A stretch of 64,000 bases of DNA from Prorocentrum cordatum (GCA_963575745.1 CAUYUJ010009402.1:107956-171955), one strand, 5' to 3'. Numbered from the stretch's first letter, positions 43,735 through 56,215 are shown. Numbers and translations are program-made. The notes: generated by a model from the sequence alone, not told the origin.

Positions 43735-43935
43735 GAGAGAAAACCGCCGAAACGTAAACTTTTGGCGCTCCGCGCAGATTTCTTTGAGCCGCGCTGGGCC
43801 CCACCCCCCACCCCCTGGAGGCGCCTCCGGCGCCGCCCGTGGCCCGCTCCGCGCGCCTGGGAGGGGGGCCCGGCGCCGATCCAAGCATTCTGCGCGGAGC
43901 CCCAACAGTTTCTGCTTACGAAGCTCTTTTTCAAA
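43735..43935. mobile_element. Foldback element FB, copy 5
   Basis: The left arm TTTTGGCGCTCCGCGCAGAT and the right arm ATTCTGCGCGGAGCCCCAAC surround a GGCGCCTCCGGCGCC hairpin. The outer flanks ACCGCCGAAACGTAAAC and TTCTGCTTACGAAGC are imperfect inverted repeats. Confidence 0.85.
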
Positions 43936-44145
43936 CTTAAAAAAGCAACAACACCCGGTTTTTTCGGGCCGCTCCCGAGGCAGCCCTGCGTCGTGGAGCC
44001 TGCTCAGGTGGCCTGGGCCCGCCGTGGCCAGAACAGGCCCTCCCCCTTCTGGCAGCACGAGGACTCGGCCCGTACCCGCCCTTCGGCGGTCGGGGGTCCG
44101 GGCCGCGGGCCAGCGGATGCGCGGTCGCACGGAGGCGTTCCTGAG

Positions 44146-44373
44146 GAGGAAAATCCTGGAGGCCTCGCGCGGCGCGTAACAGTGGTGTGATCTAGTCCAC
44201 ACGTCGGCTCCGTCAGTTGTGGGTCGACGCTTGCGCGGCGATGCTCGGGAGTCAGCCCGACGTGAATCCGACGCAATTCCGACGTAGCCCGGCGTGAACC
44301 CGACGTAGATCCGACGTGGATCCGACGTGAATCAGGTTTCAAGTTGCCGCGCGAGGCCTCCAGGATTTTCCTC
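44146..44373. mobile_element. TIR element with 28-bp perfect inverted ends
   Basis: GAGGAAAATCCTGGAGGCCT, continuing with CGCGCGGC at 44146-44173, is repeated inverted without mismatch at 44346-44373. The interior is a loose TCCGACGTGAA repeat. Weaker inverted similarity seems to extend outward on both sides to about 44090 and 44440. Confidence 0.85.
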
Positions 44374-44994
44374 GTCACGTTTTTCGCGGGGCATCCGCGA
44401 ACGAACGCCCCATAGCCGCGGGGTCGCGGCTCAGGGGCCCGGACCGTGAGGCTGCGGATACGGATGTGTGTTTCGCCCCCGATGTCTCTGCCACCCAAAA
44501 ATATACACAGACACCCTTCAATGGATTGTTCCTGAGCCTGAGGGGATGGTAGCGATGTGTATACATCACCACTGACAGGCAGCGACTTTATACACCGGCG
44601 TCCTCCCTGAGGGTACATGCAAGATTCGTTGGAGTGCACCTATACGTATCACCCTTCAGATGCGGATAAGAGTGAGGGGCGGGCGGGGACGTCGGCAGTT
44701 TGCGAGACTCTGGAAAAGCCCGCCGCAGGCGCCAAAGTTTCACAAGTTATGCAACGAGCCCGCCGCAGGCGACGATTTTCGTTAAACCAATGTGGGTAGG
44801 TCGCAAAACGGTCGCGGGTGGGTCGCGGGTGTAGAGGGCAGAAAATCCCCCCCATGACAATCACCCCGACAAGCGAAGCCGTTTAGTAAACGCACACAAG
44901 GAATGAATCGAACAGGGCAGGGCTGTTGAGTAAACGCCCAAGGCCGTTCAGTAAACGTCAATTCTCGGGTCCGGGTGGTCTCCTCCCTTCAGGG
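44374..44994. other. No gene seen
   Basis: Contains two GCCCGCCGCAGGCG phrases (near 44718 and 44759) and three GTTTAGTAAACG-like phrases (44880-44960). Confidence 0.45.
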
Positions 44995-45238
44995 TGGGTC
45001 GCAGGGTGGGTCGCGGGTGGGTCGCGGGTGGGTCGCGGGGTGTGTCGCGGGTGGGTCGCGGGTGGGTCGCGGATGGGTCGCGGGGTTGGTCGCGGGTTGG
45101 TCGCGGGGTGGGTCGCGGGTGGGTCGCGGGTGGGTCGCGGGGTGGGTTGCGGGTGGGTCGCGGGTTGGGTCGCGGGTGGGTCGCGGGGTGGTTCGCGGGG
45201 TGGGTCGCGGGGTGGGTCGCGGATGGGTCGCGGGTGGG
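44995..45238 (+). repeat. GGGTGGGTCGC minisatellite
   Basis: About 24 units of 10-11 bp. G-runs separated by short spacers could form G-quadruplexes. Confidence 0.95.
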
Positions 45239-45292
45239 ACAACAACAACAACAACAATTGCAACAACAACAACATAAACAACAACAATGCAA
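45239..45292 (+). repeat. AAC trinucleotide repeat
   Basis: (AAC)n with a few variants, directly after the G-rich minisatellite. Confidence 0.9.
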
Positions 45293-46059
45293 CAAGCAGA
45301 ATTCTCACTAGGGAACCACGCACCCAGGGACAATTAATGACCGTTTGGCCCCCTCACTCTGATCTGTGTGTATGTTTTCGTGGCGTAATGTCAGGGCAGG
45401 GCGAGTTGACACAGTGGTAGTTAGTTTTCGGGGGCGGGGGTGGGCCCTCGTCGCCACGGCCGGATGCAGCTCGGGAAATTGGTGCGTTCGGACGCCGGGA
45501 GAGGTCAGGGGACCGATTTGAGCTGCCGTTGTCTCAAGGTTCAAGCAATGACGAAGCGTCCTAGCGTGCCTATAAGCTCACCAAACAATGTTCTAAGTCT
45601 TTGTGTGGTTTCTTCGAAATGTTCTTAGAACATTTCTGGCTGAAACTGTTTTGTGTTAACACTTCGGGGTTATGTTCTACGCACTTTGTTTTGTTAGTAG
45701 AACATGTGTGGGTTCTAAGAACATGTCGTGGTGGGCCCTACAGGACTGCCCGGACGGTCGGTCCCTGCTCAAAAGGTGCTCTCCTAGTGGGGTGGTTCAG
45801 TGGGGGTCGGGGTCCACCACGCGGCTTTGGGTCCTGGGTCGCTCTGCGAGGATGTCTTGGGCGGCTGGGACCTCCGTCTCAAACTCCGAGCAGTGACGGG
45901 TCAGCGACGCGAGCAGTGATGGGTTCGGTAGCCGGGAGACTCGTGCGTAAGAAGCTACTAGCGCCCTCGTTTCCAAATGTGGCGTGCTACGCTGGCGGCC
46001 CGAGTAAGCCACCGCGTAAGGTCGCTACGCCATCTTGCTGAAGACCCGTTCCTTTCGCC
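45293..46059. other. No gene seen
   Basis: Holds several GTTCTAAGAACATT-like partly palindromic phrases between 45590 and 45726. Confidence 0.45.
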
Positions 46060-46230
46060 GCTCAGTGCCGTTTAACCCATCCCCTCTGGGTCATGATATA
46101 CCTCAGCCCCACCATCCCGCCCTTCCAGTCTGGGATGTGCCCCTCGAAACCCGAGGGGCACAGCCTCTATCCCCATCCAGGGGGGTACATCGGCCAAGGG
46201 GGGCCCAGGCCACGCCAGTGGGGGTAGGCA
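46060..46230. repeat. Dispersed repeat shared with 4485-4650
   Basis: Contains CCCCTCGAAACCCGAGGGGC, a self-complementary phrase, and GGGGGGCCCAGGCCACGCC as in the other copy. Confidence 0.65.
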
Positions 46231-47227
46231 TCGGCTCATCGCTGCTCAGTCGCGGAGGTGCGGTGAGGTCTCTCGGGGTCCCGAGGTCGCCGCGCGGTTC
46301 CCAGACACCCGACGTCGTGACTTCTTCACAGCGCCCACCCCCAGAGGTCTGGACCCCTTCCCCGGGACCGGTCTTTCATCCTGAGTCGTTTCGTGACGGT
46401 CCCGAGGCCCGGCAGGGACCCCCAGAGGGCCAAGATAGCGGAAAATCTCTTGTCGTGATTTGTTCACAACGCGAGGGCGTCTGGGCTTGTCGCCGCATTG
46501 CTCTCTCGGGCCCTGCCCGAGGTGCGCTGGCGCGTGCGGGGCGGGCCGGAGCAGGCGCTCGCGCCGTCGAGTGGGGAGGCAGCCGAGCCGCTGGTCGAGC
46601 ACGGGCGCGTCGAGGAGGCGTGAGGCGCGCGCGTTTCTCGCCCGCGGAGGCCTGGTCCACGCCTGGATCTGGGTCTCTCAGATGGGGCGCTCCAACAATC
46701 ATGGAGAACAAAGGGGCCCCTGACCCCAGTAGCACGAGGAAGACGTGGCCTCGCTGAGGCCCCCGTCCTCACATCAGGGATGATGAGTCTGGGCGGCTTG
46801 GCCTGGTGCACCTGCAGGAAAGACCCCCTATCTCTAATGTTTCTGGCCCTCCTAACTTAGTTCCCCTCCCAAAGGCTTGGGGTTTCTCTGTTTGGTTATT
46901 TAATCGCTTCGCTCATTCCGCCGGCCCGTATTAGTGCACGGCTGTCGAGTGCCCGTGTGATCGTTGTCAATGGGGTGCTGCTGGGCCGTTTTTTTGTTTA
47001 TGGATGGCTGGCTTTGGGTGATTTCGCAGGCGGGAACCATTCTTTGCCCGCCTGAACCTTCTGTTTCGGAAGGTGGCGGCTCGTGAATACGATCGCAGGG
47101 AACAAGACAACATTCTGCAGTTTCCTTTTCTTCTCTACTTCATCCCTCCGCTGCTATGTGTCGTCGTGTGTGAGGGGGGGCGGGGTTTTGGGGGTAGCAG
47201 GGTAGAAGCGCGAGCGTGGAAAAGGCG
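46231..47227. other. No gene seen; shares a block with 60300-60500 inverted
   Basis: GACGTGGCCTCGCTGAGGCC to CTCTAATG (46744-46840) resembles the reverse complement of 60332-60440. Confidence 0.45.
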
Positions 47228-47350
47228 AGTGGCAGAGGAGGAGGAGGAGGAGGAGGAGGAGGAGGAGGAGGAGGAGGAGGAGGAGGGGGGATAGGAGGAG
47301 GAGGAGGTGGAGGAGGAGGGGGAGGAGGAGGCGGAGGTGGAGGGGGACTT
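47228..47350 (+). repeat. GAG/GGA tract
   Basis: Near-pure trinucleotide repeat at the left edge of the next tandem block. Confidence 0.95.
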
Positions 47351-47379
47351 TCATTGGGATCTCGTGGGATGCCTCTCGA

Positions 47380-49060
47380 GAGTCCACGACTCTCGGGAGT
47401 TGTTTTCGAGTGTGTCCAGGAGGCCTCTTGGAGCGGTGCGGAGCTGCAGGGTCGGCGGCTGGTTTTATCTAATTTCCTTTGTCACATTCGCCACCGTGCC
47501 TGGGTGGGGTCTCTGAGGCTTCGTGGACGTTCATTGGGATCTCGTGGGATGCCTCTCGAGAGCTTCTTCTTGGAGACTCTCGGGAGTCGTTTTCGAGCCT
47601 CTTGGAGTCTCTTTCGGGTTCCTTGTCGCTTCCTGGGGCCTCTTAGGAGCCTTTTGGGGCGTCCAGGAGGCCTCTTGGGGCGGAAGGCTCGGATTTTTGG
47701 TTCGTGGTTTCCATCTTGGGCCCTCTTAGGGTCTTCTTGAACCGTGTTAGGCGCCTCTTGGGCTGTCGTGGGGCCCTCTTGGGCGGTCTCGGGGCTCTCT
47801 TGGAGGTTTCTTGGGCCGTCTTGGGGTGGTCCTGGAGGCTTTTTGTCTCCATGTTGGGCCCCTCTTGGGCCCCTTTTGGAGTCCTTTTGGACCGTGTTGG
47901 GCGCCTCTTGGGCTGTCGTGGGGCCCTCTTGGACGGTCGTGGGGCTCTCTTGGAGGCCTTTTGGGCCGTTCTGGGGGAGCCTAGGCGGCTTCTTGGGCCG
48001 TCTCGGAGCGTCGGAAACGCGAAAAGGCGAGGAGGCAAACAACCTTGCAAAACCCAAAGGGAATCAATGGTTTTGGCGCTCTGAGGCTTCGTGGACGTTC
48101 ATTGGGATCTCGTGGGATGCATCTCGAGGGTGTTCTTGGAGACTCTCGGGAGTCGTTTTCGAACCTCTTGGGGTCTCTTTCGGGCGCCTTGTCGCTTCCT
48201 GGGGCCTCTTAGGAGCCTCTTGGGGCGTCCAGGAGGCCTCTTGGAGCGGAATGCTCGGTCGGATTTTCGGTTCGTGGTCTCCATCTTGGGCCTCTCTTGG
48301 GGCCTCTTGGGGTCCTTTTGGACCGTGTTGGGCGCCTCTTGGGCTGTCGTGGGGCCCTCTTGGATGGTCGTGGGGCTCTCTTGGAAGCCTCTTGGGCCGT
48401 TTTGGGGTGGTCTTGGAAGCTTCTTGGGCCGTCTTGGAGCGTCGGAAACGCGAAAAGGCGAGGAGGCAAACAACCTTGCAAAACCCAATGGAAATCAATG
48501 GTTTTGGCGCTCTGAGGCTTCGTGGACGTTCATTGGGATCTCGTTGGATGCCTCTCGAGGGCTTCTTTGGTACTCTCGGGAGTCGTTTTCGAGCCTCTTG
48601 GAGTCTCTTTCGGGCCCCTTGTCGCTTGTTGGGGCCTCTTGGGGGCCTCTTGGAGCCTCCAGGAGGCCTCTTGGAGCGGAAGGCTCGGATTTTCGGTTCG
48701 TGGTCTCCATCTTGGGCCTCTCTTGGGGCCTCTTGGGGTCCTTTTGGACCGTGTTGGGCGCCTCTTGGGCTGTCGTGGGGCCCTCTTGGGCTGTCTTGGG
48801 GCTCTCTTGGAGGCCCCTTGGGCCGTTTTGGGGTGGTCTTGGAGGCTTCTTGGGCCGTCTTGGAGCGTCGGAAACGCGGAAAGGCGAGGAAGCCAAAAAC
48901 GTTGGAAAACCAATGGAAATCAATGATTTTGGCCTTTTGGGGCTCTCTTGGAAAGGGTCGGGGCTCTCTTGGGACGTCTTGGAAGCTTCTTGGGCCGTCT
49001 TGAGGCCGTGTTGGGCGTCTTGGGCCGATCGTTCGGTGATTCGGAACCCCCTTGGACCGT
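47380..49060. repeat. Large tandem units with CTTGGGGCC minisatellite, copy 3
   Basis: The phrase GAGGCTTCGTGGACGTTCAT starts at 47515, 48083 and 48514, giving units of about 568, 431 and 415 bp. Each unit is filled with CTTGGGGCC elements and ends with GGAAATCAATGGTTTTGGCG-like sequence. Minus-strand frames stay open through the units. Confidence 0.9.
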
Positions 49061-51067
49061 CTTGGATTCCTGTTGGGGCACTCTGGCGCGCTCCGGGGAG
49101 CGTGGAAGGCTGCACCCAGGAGGAAAACCATCTCTGACCCGAGTTTGCCGGGAGTGTCCCGGGACCTTGCCGGGGTACTTTCCGGCCGGGGACCCCCAGG
49201 GAACGTTCCGCGCGCGCGAAGTATAGATTTATTGTTAACCAGTTACCGGAGATCTTAGCACGCCTCTGGCCCGTTGGGCCGGCGAATTAAAACAAGGGCC
49301 TTCCCTTCGAGGACGGAAGGAGTTGCAATCTCTTCCGCGGCGGAAGGCCTGCGGAAGTAAATCGGCGGCGGCTCCGCTGGCGGACGCTGGCGGAAGGCTG
49401 GCGGGAGGCGGCGGAAGTACACGATGCGTCCCCAAGAGATGAGAGCGTTTTGGGGTTCAGGGTTTCCGAATTCCGCCAGACGGGGTCCGAGCAGATGGGG
49501 TCTGGGCTTCCTAAGTGGCCGAAGGATTACCACCAACACTGAAATCGAAGATCATCTTCCCTAAGTGAAGGTGAGCCCCCTGAGTTGGTGTTGGTGCTCA
49601 CTTCCACGCCTCCAGCAGATGGTGTCGGAGGATCTCATATCCTGGCCGAATCTGGAGCCCGCTTTTCTCGGCGCCGACGTCGCCGATGCGATTCATCGAC
49701 GATGCACCCGACGACCCAATCTGCTCCGACCCCACCTGTCACCGCCCACCAAACCACCCCAACCCAACCCGAAGGCTCCGATTTGCCCTCCGTTTTCTGT
49801 AAGGGGGGGGTGAGTGGGAACATTGAAGAAGCACATCTGAAGCCCGTAGCCCCCCCAACCCGAAATTCATGTCTTCGGGTTCGGATGGGGTGGTCTGGTA
49901 GGTAGTTAATCTGCTCCGACCCCATCTGCTCTGATGTCTCGGCGATGCGGCGAGATCCTCCGGCCCCAGCTGGGCCGACCGCATCGGGGAGGCCTCTGCA
50001 GGAGCAGCTGCACCGGCGGGCGCCTCCGCAGGAGCAGCCGCGCGGCGTGGGACGGAAGGCAAGCATGCAGGGGCAGCACTCGAGGCTCTGAGGCTTGGCT
50101 GCCCTGACACGCCCCTTGTGAAACGCAACACGTGCCGTGCTCTAAACGTCCGTGCTGACACGCTGCGTGTTGGTGCGACGTGTGTTGGTCCACGTCTTGG
50201 CGAACGTACCGCGCCAGGCCTACGGCGTCCTACGGTGTCAGTCTGCGTGTTGAAATCCGTGTCGGCACGCTACGTGTCGCGTGTTGCCTTTCGGGGCAGC
50301 TAAGTTCTGAGGTTTTCGGGAGTTCTCGTTGGTTCCTCGGGCTGCCTGCCAGCAGCTGCGCCACGCCGAGGACGTTCTGGGGGGGCGCCAAGCTGCCAGG
50401 GTCGTCCCTGACGATCGCCAGAGGCCCGAGTTCTGACCCGAAAGCTGAGACCCTTTCGCGTTAGGAGGGGATCGGCTCTGGCCGGGGGTTGAAGAATGCA
50501 TCGCCCCCCCCCCCCAGGCGCCCATTGATCGCCGTGGCCTGACAGCCCCCTCCCCGCCCCGGAGGCGTTCGGATCTGCTTCCGGGGCGCCTGTCGCCGAC
50601 CTGTCTCTGCGGCACACCGCGGATGCCCAAGCAATGCGTCCCCCCCCCCCGAGCCGCCCCCCCCTGATGTTTCGGATGCCTGGAGGTTGGCACCAGCACC
50701 AATCTCGGCGGTGTGCCTCCACCGAGGAAACGTGATCCCGACCTCGGGGATGGTGGTAATGTTCGGGCTTCCCAGGTGGCCGAAAGATTAGTGCCACCAA
50801 CACTGACATCGAGGATGGTCTTCCCCCTGTGTGGGCGAACCCCCTGTGTTGGTGTTGGTGCCCATTCCCAGGCCTCCAGATGTTTCCCATCACAGCATCA
50901 GCTGCATTTAGACCATGAGGCCACAGCCTCTCGGGGATTGCCTGCCAGCCTTGGGCTTTGTTGGGCGGCGGCCCTGGACAGCTTTGCCCGCCGCGTGGCC
51001 GCCTTGCCCTGCAAGCTCCGAAGCCCCAGAAGGGGCTCCAAGACCTGGAAATTCGAAGGTGCAACAA
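49061..51067. other. No gene seen; two copies of a 120-bp repeat
   Basis: A block with GGCCGAAGGATTACCACCAA and GAGTTGGTGTTGGTGC at about 49505-49620 recurs at about 50765-50885. In the second copy, an inverted partner CTGGAGGTTGGCACCAGCAC lies at 50680. Poly-C runs lie near 50500 and 50640. No coding evidence. Confidence 0.5.
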
Positions 51068-51240
51068 CTGCAAAAGCATAAACCTTCTGAGCTCCGCGCG
51101 GAGCTCTTGGATCGGAGCTGGGCCCGCCTCGCGGCGCCTCCGGCGCCGCCTCGGGAGCGGCCCGCTCGCCAGAGAGGGCCCAGGAGTCCAGCGGGGATCC
51201 GAGAAATCCGCGCGGAGCTCCGAAAGTTTCCAATCATGCA
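51068..51240. mobile_element. Foldback element FB, copy 6
   Basis: The left GAGCTCCGCGCGGAGCTCTT and the right GATCCGAGAAATCCGCGCGG with GAGCTCCGAAAG flank GGCGCCTCCGGCGCC. The outer flank AAGCATAAACCTTC matches the family. Confidence 0.8.
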
Positions 51241-52639
51241 GTTGTGGCCAATGCTAATTTGCGCCCGCCTAGACTGTAAGGGTAGGGCTCAGCACCATCT
51301 TGGGCGCTCCAGGAAGGCTTTCGTCCTTGAGGTATCGAGAGGTTCTCCCCTCTTCCTCGCCAGCAGGAGGCAGAGCCCAAGAGAGAGAGCGTTTAAGTGT
51401 GATCCCCCGGCTCGTCACAGTCGTTACCCGGGCCAACTCCCCCCCCTAGGTAACGGTAACAATCGTCAGTCGGGCTGGGTGGGTTTTTTTGGCATGCTGG
51501 TGCTCGCGCGCATACTTCGGCGGCGATCGCAGTGCACCCCCGTCCCGACGTGCCCCACCCTGCCCAAGCGTTAACGTGACCCGCCCCCCCAGGGTAACCG
51601 CCGTTACGGGAAATATAGTTACACCAGAGAAAATACCCAATCAGTGGCTGGTTTTGGACGATCTGTGATCGATGATGAGCTCGATCGTGGGATCTGGAAA
51701 TCGGCCCAGAACCAGGAACCGGGAACCCGGGAACCCGGGAACCCAGCCGGCTACCGACATCGCCCGGGTCTTTCGCCGAATTTTTCCACACCTGCTAGGG
51801 GACTCTCTCAGTGCAGTCACGGATGGCGGAACGAATCAGCACTTCAGAGATGCCGGAGCACCTCTGGATCTGAGCCTTCTGGAGCGGGCCAAAACCGCTG
51901 GGCTTCTCGACTCCCCGGCGACCTCTCCGGCGAGGCCGGCCCAGCGACCCAGAGACCCTGGCGATCAGACGCGGTGTTCAAGCCGGCGGCCGCGGCGGCG
52001 GCGGGTCAGCTGCCGCCCCGCGGCGCGCGGTGCGTCTCGCCAGCAGAGGCTGAGAGCGCGCGCAATCGCAGGCTTACATGCGTACGGTCGCGGCGCCATG
52101 CAGGGCATGTTCCAATGGATGTGATGGGCCCATTCTCCACCACCAGTGCCACAGGGAGGACGGAGGAGAACTGAGCATGGGGAGGTCCTCCTCCATTTAC
52201 GTTAGACTGAGATTGGGTGTGATGCCTGTTGCGTTCTAGGTCTTCCTCCTCCTTCTCCTCCTCCTCCTCCCTCTCCTGGATATGGTAGTGGTGGTGGAGA
52301 GTCGGCCTCTCATGAACGATCCGATTCGCCGATCCGACTTCCCGATTCGATCCTGACTGATCCTGCCATGGCGCCGTGGCCAACCAGGGGCGGCACCGTG
52401 CAAAGCTACGCGCGTGCGTCTGCCCATCAATAGTTTGTCTCCGCTCCTGGGGCATTTTTTCTCGCTTCCGGGTCCAAAGGGTCCAATGGTGGCTTGGTGG
52501 AATTCTAATTCTTAGATCGAAGGCACTCCAGAACGCCTCTTCCGATCCGAGCAAGAGGAGGAGCGTGTTCGAAGAGTCTGTATGGAAAAAGAAGAATGAT
52601 GCGAATAGAAGAAACAAACGAAGACGATACATAATTACA
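51241..52639. other. No gene seen
   Basis: GGTAACGG-type phrases near 51420-51610 are partly inverted. GGGAACCCGGGAACCC is repeated near 51720-51742. No domain recognised. Confidence 0.4.
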
Positions 52640-52925
52640 TTAATCATCGTGATAATACGACTGGTACGATTGCTACGAAATTGCGTGCTAGTAATACCAG
52701 TAGTTGTAGTAATAACTATAGTAGTAGTCGTACTACTAGTAACAAAGGTAACAGTACTATTAATGGTACTAATACTAGAAGTATCAATACTCTTGATGAT
52801 AATGCCATAAGCATACGAAGCGTACGAATACTGCGAAAAAGACTAATAATAGTAGTACGAATAACAACCATACCATATAATATTACTACTAGTAATCGGG
52901 ATACTACTGATAATGACACACAGGC
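52640..52925. repeat. AT-rich ACTAGTARTA-type triplet region
   Basis: Dominated by AGT, ACT, AAT and ATA triplets in loose register; clearly lower in GC than its surroundings. It looks like a decayed trinucleotide repeat. Confidence 0.6.
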
Positions 52926-54392
52926 TTAACATACGGATGCGAATCGTGTTACTATTAACAATACGTATACTATTTGCACAGGTAAGAGTAAGCCGCGCAA
53001 CCATAACCTCCCAGGACGGCCTCCACGTGCCTCAAAGGGCTCGCCAGAGAGCACCACAAGACGGCGCAAGAGAGCTTCATGGAGGCTCAAGTAAACCACG
53101 CATCAGACCAGAGGCATTTCAAACCTCTTTCCACCTATCTTCGCCACTCCTCATCACTCTTCCCCGCTCATTCTGTGTCAAATCCACCCGCCCCCACTCC
53201 TCCACACTCCTCCCAAGTCATCCCCCTCCTCGCTCCTCTGCACTCCTTCCCGTTCTCCCCGCTCCTCCCAGCCCCGCTGCACTCCCCCCACCCCGCCCGC
53301 TCCGCTGCTCCACACTCCGTCGCACGATTTCCACACTCCTCCCCGCCATTCCCAGGCCACTCACGCCTGCCCACGCTTCCCCGCTCCGCTCCACTCCTCC
53401 CCGCACGACCTCCCTGCTCCCTTAGTCCTCTCCACCCCTCAGGCCTCCTGCCCGCTCCGCCCCAGTCCTGCCTGCTCCACTCCTCTCCTCCCCAGTCCTC
53501 TCCTCCTCCCTCAATGTTCCCCCTTCCTTACCCAGTCGGGCCGAGTCCTGCCGTCTCCGTGTCTCTCTCCCCGTCTCATCTGCAGTTCCTTCTCTATCTT
53601 CCAGAATTCCTCCCGTCCTCTCTCCTGACGCACGAACAACACGCACCCATACCGATAGCGGGTTCGGAACAAGGAGGGTTGGCTATGGGTATGGGTGCGA
53701 ATTGTTGGACCCCAGGGCATGTTCCCGTTCGAGCGGGGACCCCCATCCGACAACAAGCACCCATAGCCCAATCCGAACAACAAACACCCATAGCCCAATC
53801 CGTCCCGCCTCATGGGTATGGGTGTACGGTGTTCGTTCGTCTTCTCTCGTCCTTCCCATTCCCTCCTGCGCCACTTCGATTACCCCACTTTCTCGACGTG
53901 ATGTCCGTCGTGACGCCCAGAAGTCCTAGGTCCACCCATCCACTCCCACCCGAGATCAATCCAGCTACCCCTCATGACCAGTTTGTGCACCTGCGTGCAG
54001 CCGATGGCCCTGCTGCCCAGACCCCCCGCCACGAGTTGATCCCTTCGTGTGTCTGGCTCATCGATTCTTGCGCAGCAGTCTAGAAGCTGGCCACGCGCCC
54101 CTTGCGGATCCAAGTCATCATCCGAGCGGACCTTCAAAGGGTTGTGTTTTGCCACCACTGGTTCCTCTGAGAGCGCCAGCTGCCCACCCACGACCGCCAG
54201 CAGATGGCGGGAGATCGTTAACAGGCCGCGCTGCGGTTCAAGTAGTGGTAAGGCGTCGTGGCTTGCCTATAGGCCCACCAAAGAATGTTACAAGGACCTG
54301 TCCTGGTGTGCGCGAAGCGTTACCAGAACGTGTCTTGTTGTGACCGTCTTGTTTTCAATCCATCGGCTGGATGTTTGTTTTCCCAACCATCC
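52926..54392. other. No gene seen; CT-rich minisatellite and short hairpins
   Basis: 53120-53520 is a CCACTCCTCCCCGCTCC-type pyrimidine minisatellite. CGCACCCATACC (53644) and GGTATGGGTGCG (about 53687) are inverted, and CACCCATAGCCC phrases recur to 53830. Confidence 0.5.
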
Positions 54393-54875
54393 TGTGGTGT
54401 TGGGTCCTCGTTTTGAAGAGACGGTGCCCCGCGTCTCCTCTCCTTCCTTCCTTCCTCCTCCTCCGCCTCCTCCCTCCTCCCTCCTCCCACCCCTCACACG
54501 TTTCGTGGTCCCATAGGGAGCTCCACCGAAGGCCCCAGTGGCCGCGTCCACATGGCGGCGCCGCACCCATTTCGGCACACCCCTCACACGTTTCGTGGCC
54601 CCATAGGCAGCTTCACCGAAGGCCCCAGTGGCTGCGTCCGCATGGCGACGCCGCACCCATTTCGGCACACCCCTCACACGTTTCGTGGCCCCATGGGGAG
54701 CTCCACCGAAGGCTCCAGTGCTACCGCCCTCATGCGTCCCGTACGCCCAGGACAGCGTTTCGTGGCACGCCTTTCGTGGCCCCATAAGGAGCCCCACCGA
54801 AAGCGGCACCCACAAAGCGTTATTCACAATTGTATATGGTTGGTTCCTTCGCCAGGATAATTTTTTCTGAAGGAA
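54393..54875. mobile_element. Short copy of the 90-bp-array element
   Basis: The left end GTGGTGTTGGGTCCTCGTTT and the right end TCCTTCGCCAGGATAATTTT are as in 35868-38605. It holds about four 90-bp units, more diverged than in the long array, and no helicase sequence. Confidence 0.8.
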
Positions 54876-55714
54876 AGTCAGCTCCTAGAACAGCCACCTT
54901 TTCTAAGAACAGTTCGTGGCAGGCCGATAGGAATGCTGGATCGGTCGGTCTTCTGTTCGAAAGGTGGAAGGGTGATTCTCGACCATGAGCGTGACCCCTC
55001 GCGGCAGTGACCTTTCGTGTGGGTCCAGAAAGGTCTCCCCTGGCCTACGTGCGTGGACCTCTCCCCCGCGACGCCCTGAGGCCGCGCACCAAAACTCGGG
55101 GGACTCGTGCCCGTGGGCGGGATCCGCCCGATGGCCACAAATCGTCGCCGGTGAGGGCTCCTGCAGCTTCTGAAGGAGCGGCGCCGGAGGGCGCACCATT
55201 GAGCGGAGTGGCCCTTAACCAGCTCGACGTGGCCCGCGATTCACGACCTACGTGAGTTTGCCTGCGCCCTGGGGGAGGGGGAGGGGGAGGAGAAGGGGGA
55301 GAGGGAGAGGGAGGAGGAGGAGGAGGAGGAGGAGGAGGAGGAGGAGGAGGAGGAGGAGGAGGAGGAGGAGGAGGAGGAGGAGCAGTGTAAATCCAAGAGT
55401 CATCAACGATGTTGGAATTCACCGTCCCTGAAGCTTCCTCTTCATAGGCCCCCATTGAGGGAACTGCCTCGTTAGAAGACAACCGTTTGAAGATCCTTAA
55501 GCATGCCAAAAAATGGCTCTCGGGATTTCAACGCCACGTATCAACCTGACTGCTGCGTCTTGACGATCCGGAATCGTGCCAGAGCGCCATTGTTAGGACT
55601 TCAACACCGCGGACCAGCAGAATTGTTGCACCCGGATAGCCCTGAATTTTCCAAATTATAATTTCTGGTACGCTGGTCATGTGAATCCGTGAAATGCTTT
55701 CAAAGTTTGAAAAC
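54876..55714. other. No gene seen; GAG tract at about 55262-55382
   Basis: Between 55262 and 55382 there is a GGA/GAG run. The rest shows no coding signal. Confidence 0.6.
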
Positions 55715-56215
55715 AATTGCGCGCGGCGCTAAGGCAAGAGCTATATTTTGAAAAGAAACCACCCTCAATTCTTGAAGCTCTTCCTATTTCTTAAAACGAA
55801 TGTGCGCGGCGCTAAGGCGAGATCCACATGTTGAAAACGACCCGCCCTCAATCCGTGAAACTTTTGAAATGTCTTAAAAAGCCGGCGCTTAGGCTAGAGC
55901 CACATTTTGAAAACGACCCGCCCTCCATCTGTGAAGCTCTTGCAATTCGTTAGAGCGAATGTGCGCGGCGCTTAGGCGAGAGCCACATGTTGAAAACGAC
56001 CCGCCCTCAATCCTTGAAACACTTTTGCAATTTTTTAGCACCGATTGCGCTCGGCGCTTAGGCGAGAGCCACATTTTGAAAACGACCCGCCCTCCATCTG
56101 TGACACTCTTGCACTTTGTTAGAGCGAATGCGCGCGGCGCTTAGGCGAGAGCTACAGTTTGAAAACGACCCGCCCTCCATCTGTGAAACTGCTGTCACTT
56201 TTTTGTTTCAGAGCC
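55715..56215. repeat. 82-bp tandem array, about six units
   Basis: Each unit has GCGCGGCGCTTAGGCGAGAG, then CCACATTTTGAAAACGACCC and GCCCTCCATCTGTGAA. Spacing of the first phrase is 80-85 bp. Units differ at many positions, so the array is old. Confidence 0.9.

Noticed and set aside
53079-54083. 334-residue Pro/Ser-rich protein
   Set aside because: Most of it is the CCACTCCTCC pyrimidine minisatellite; the tail has no domain.
55715-56215. CRISPR-like repeat-spacer pattern
   Set aside because: The whole 82-bp unit is repeated with scattered differences; there is no distinction between repeat and spacer.
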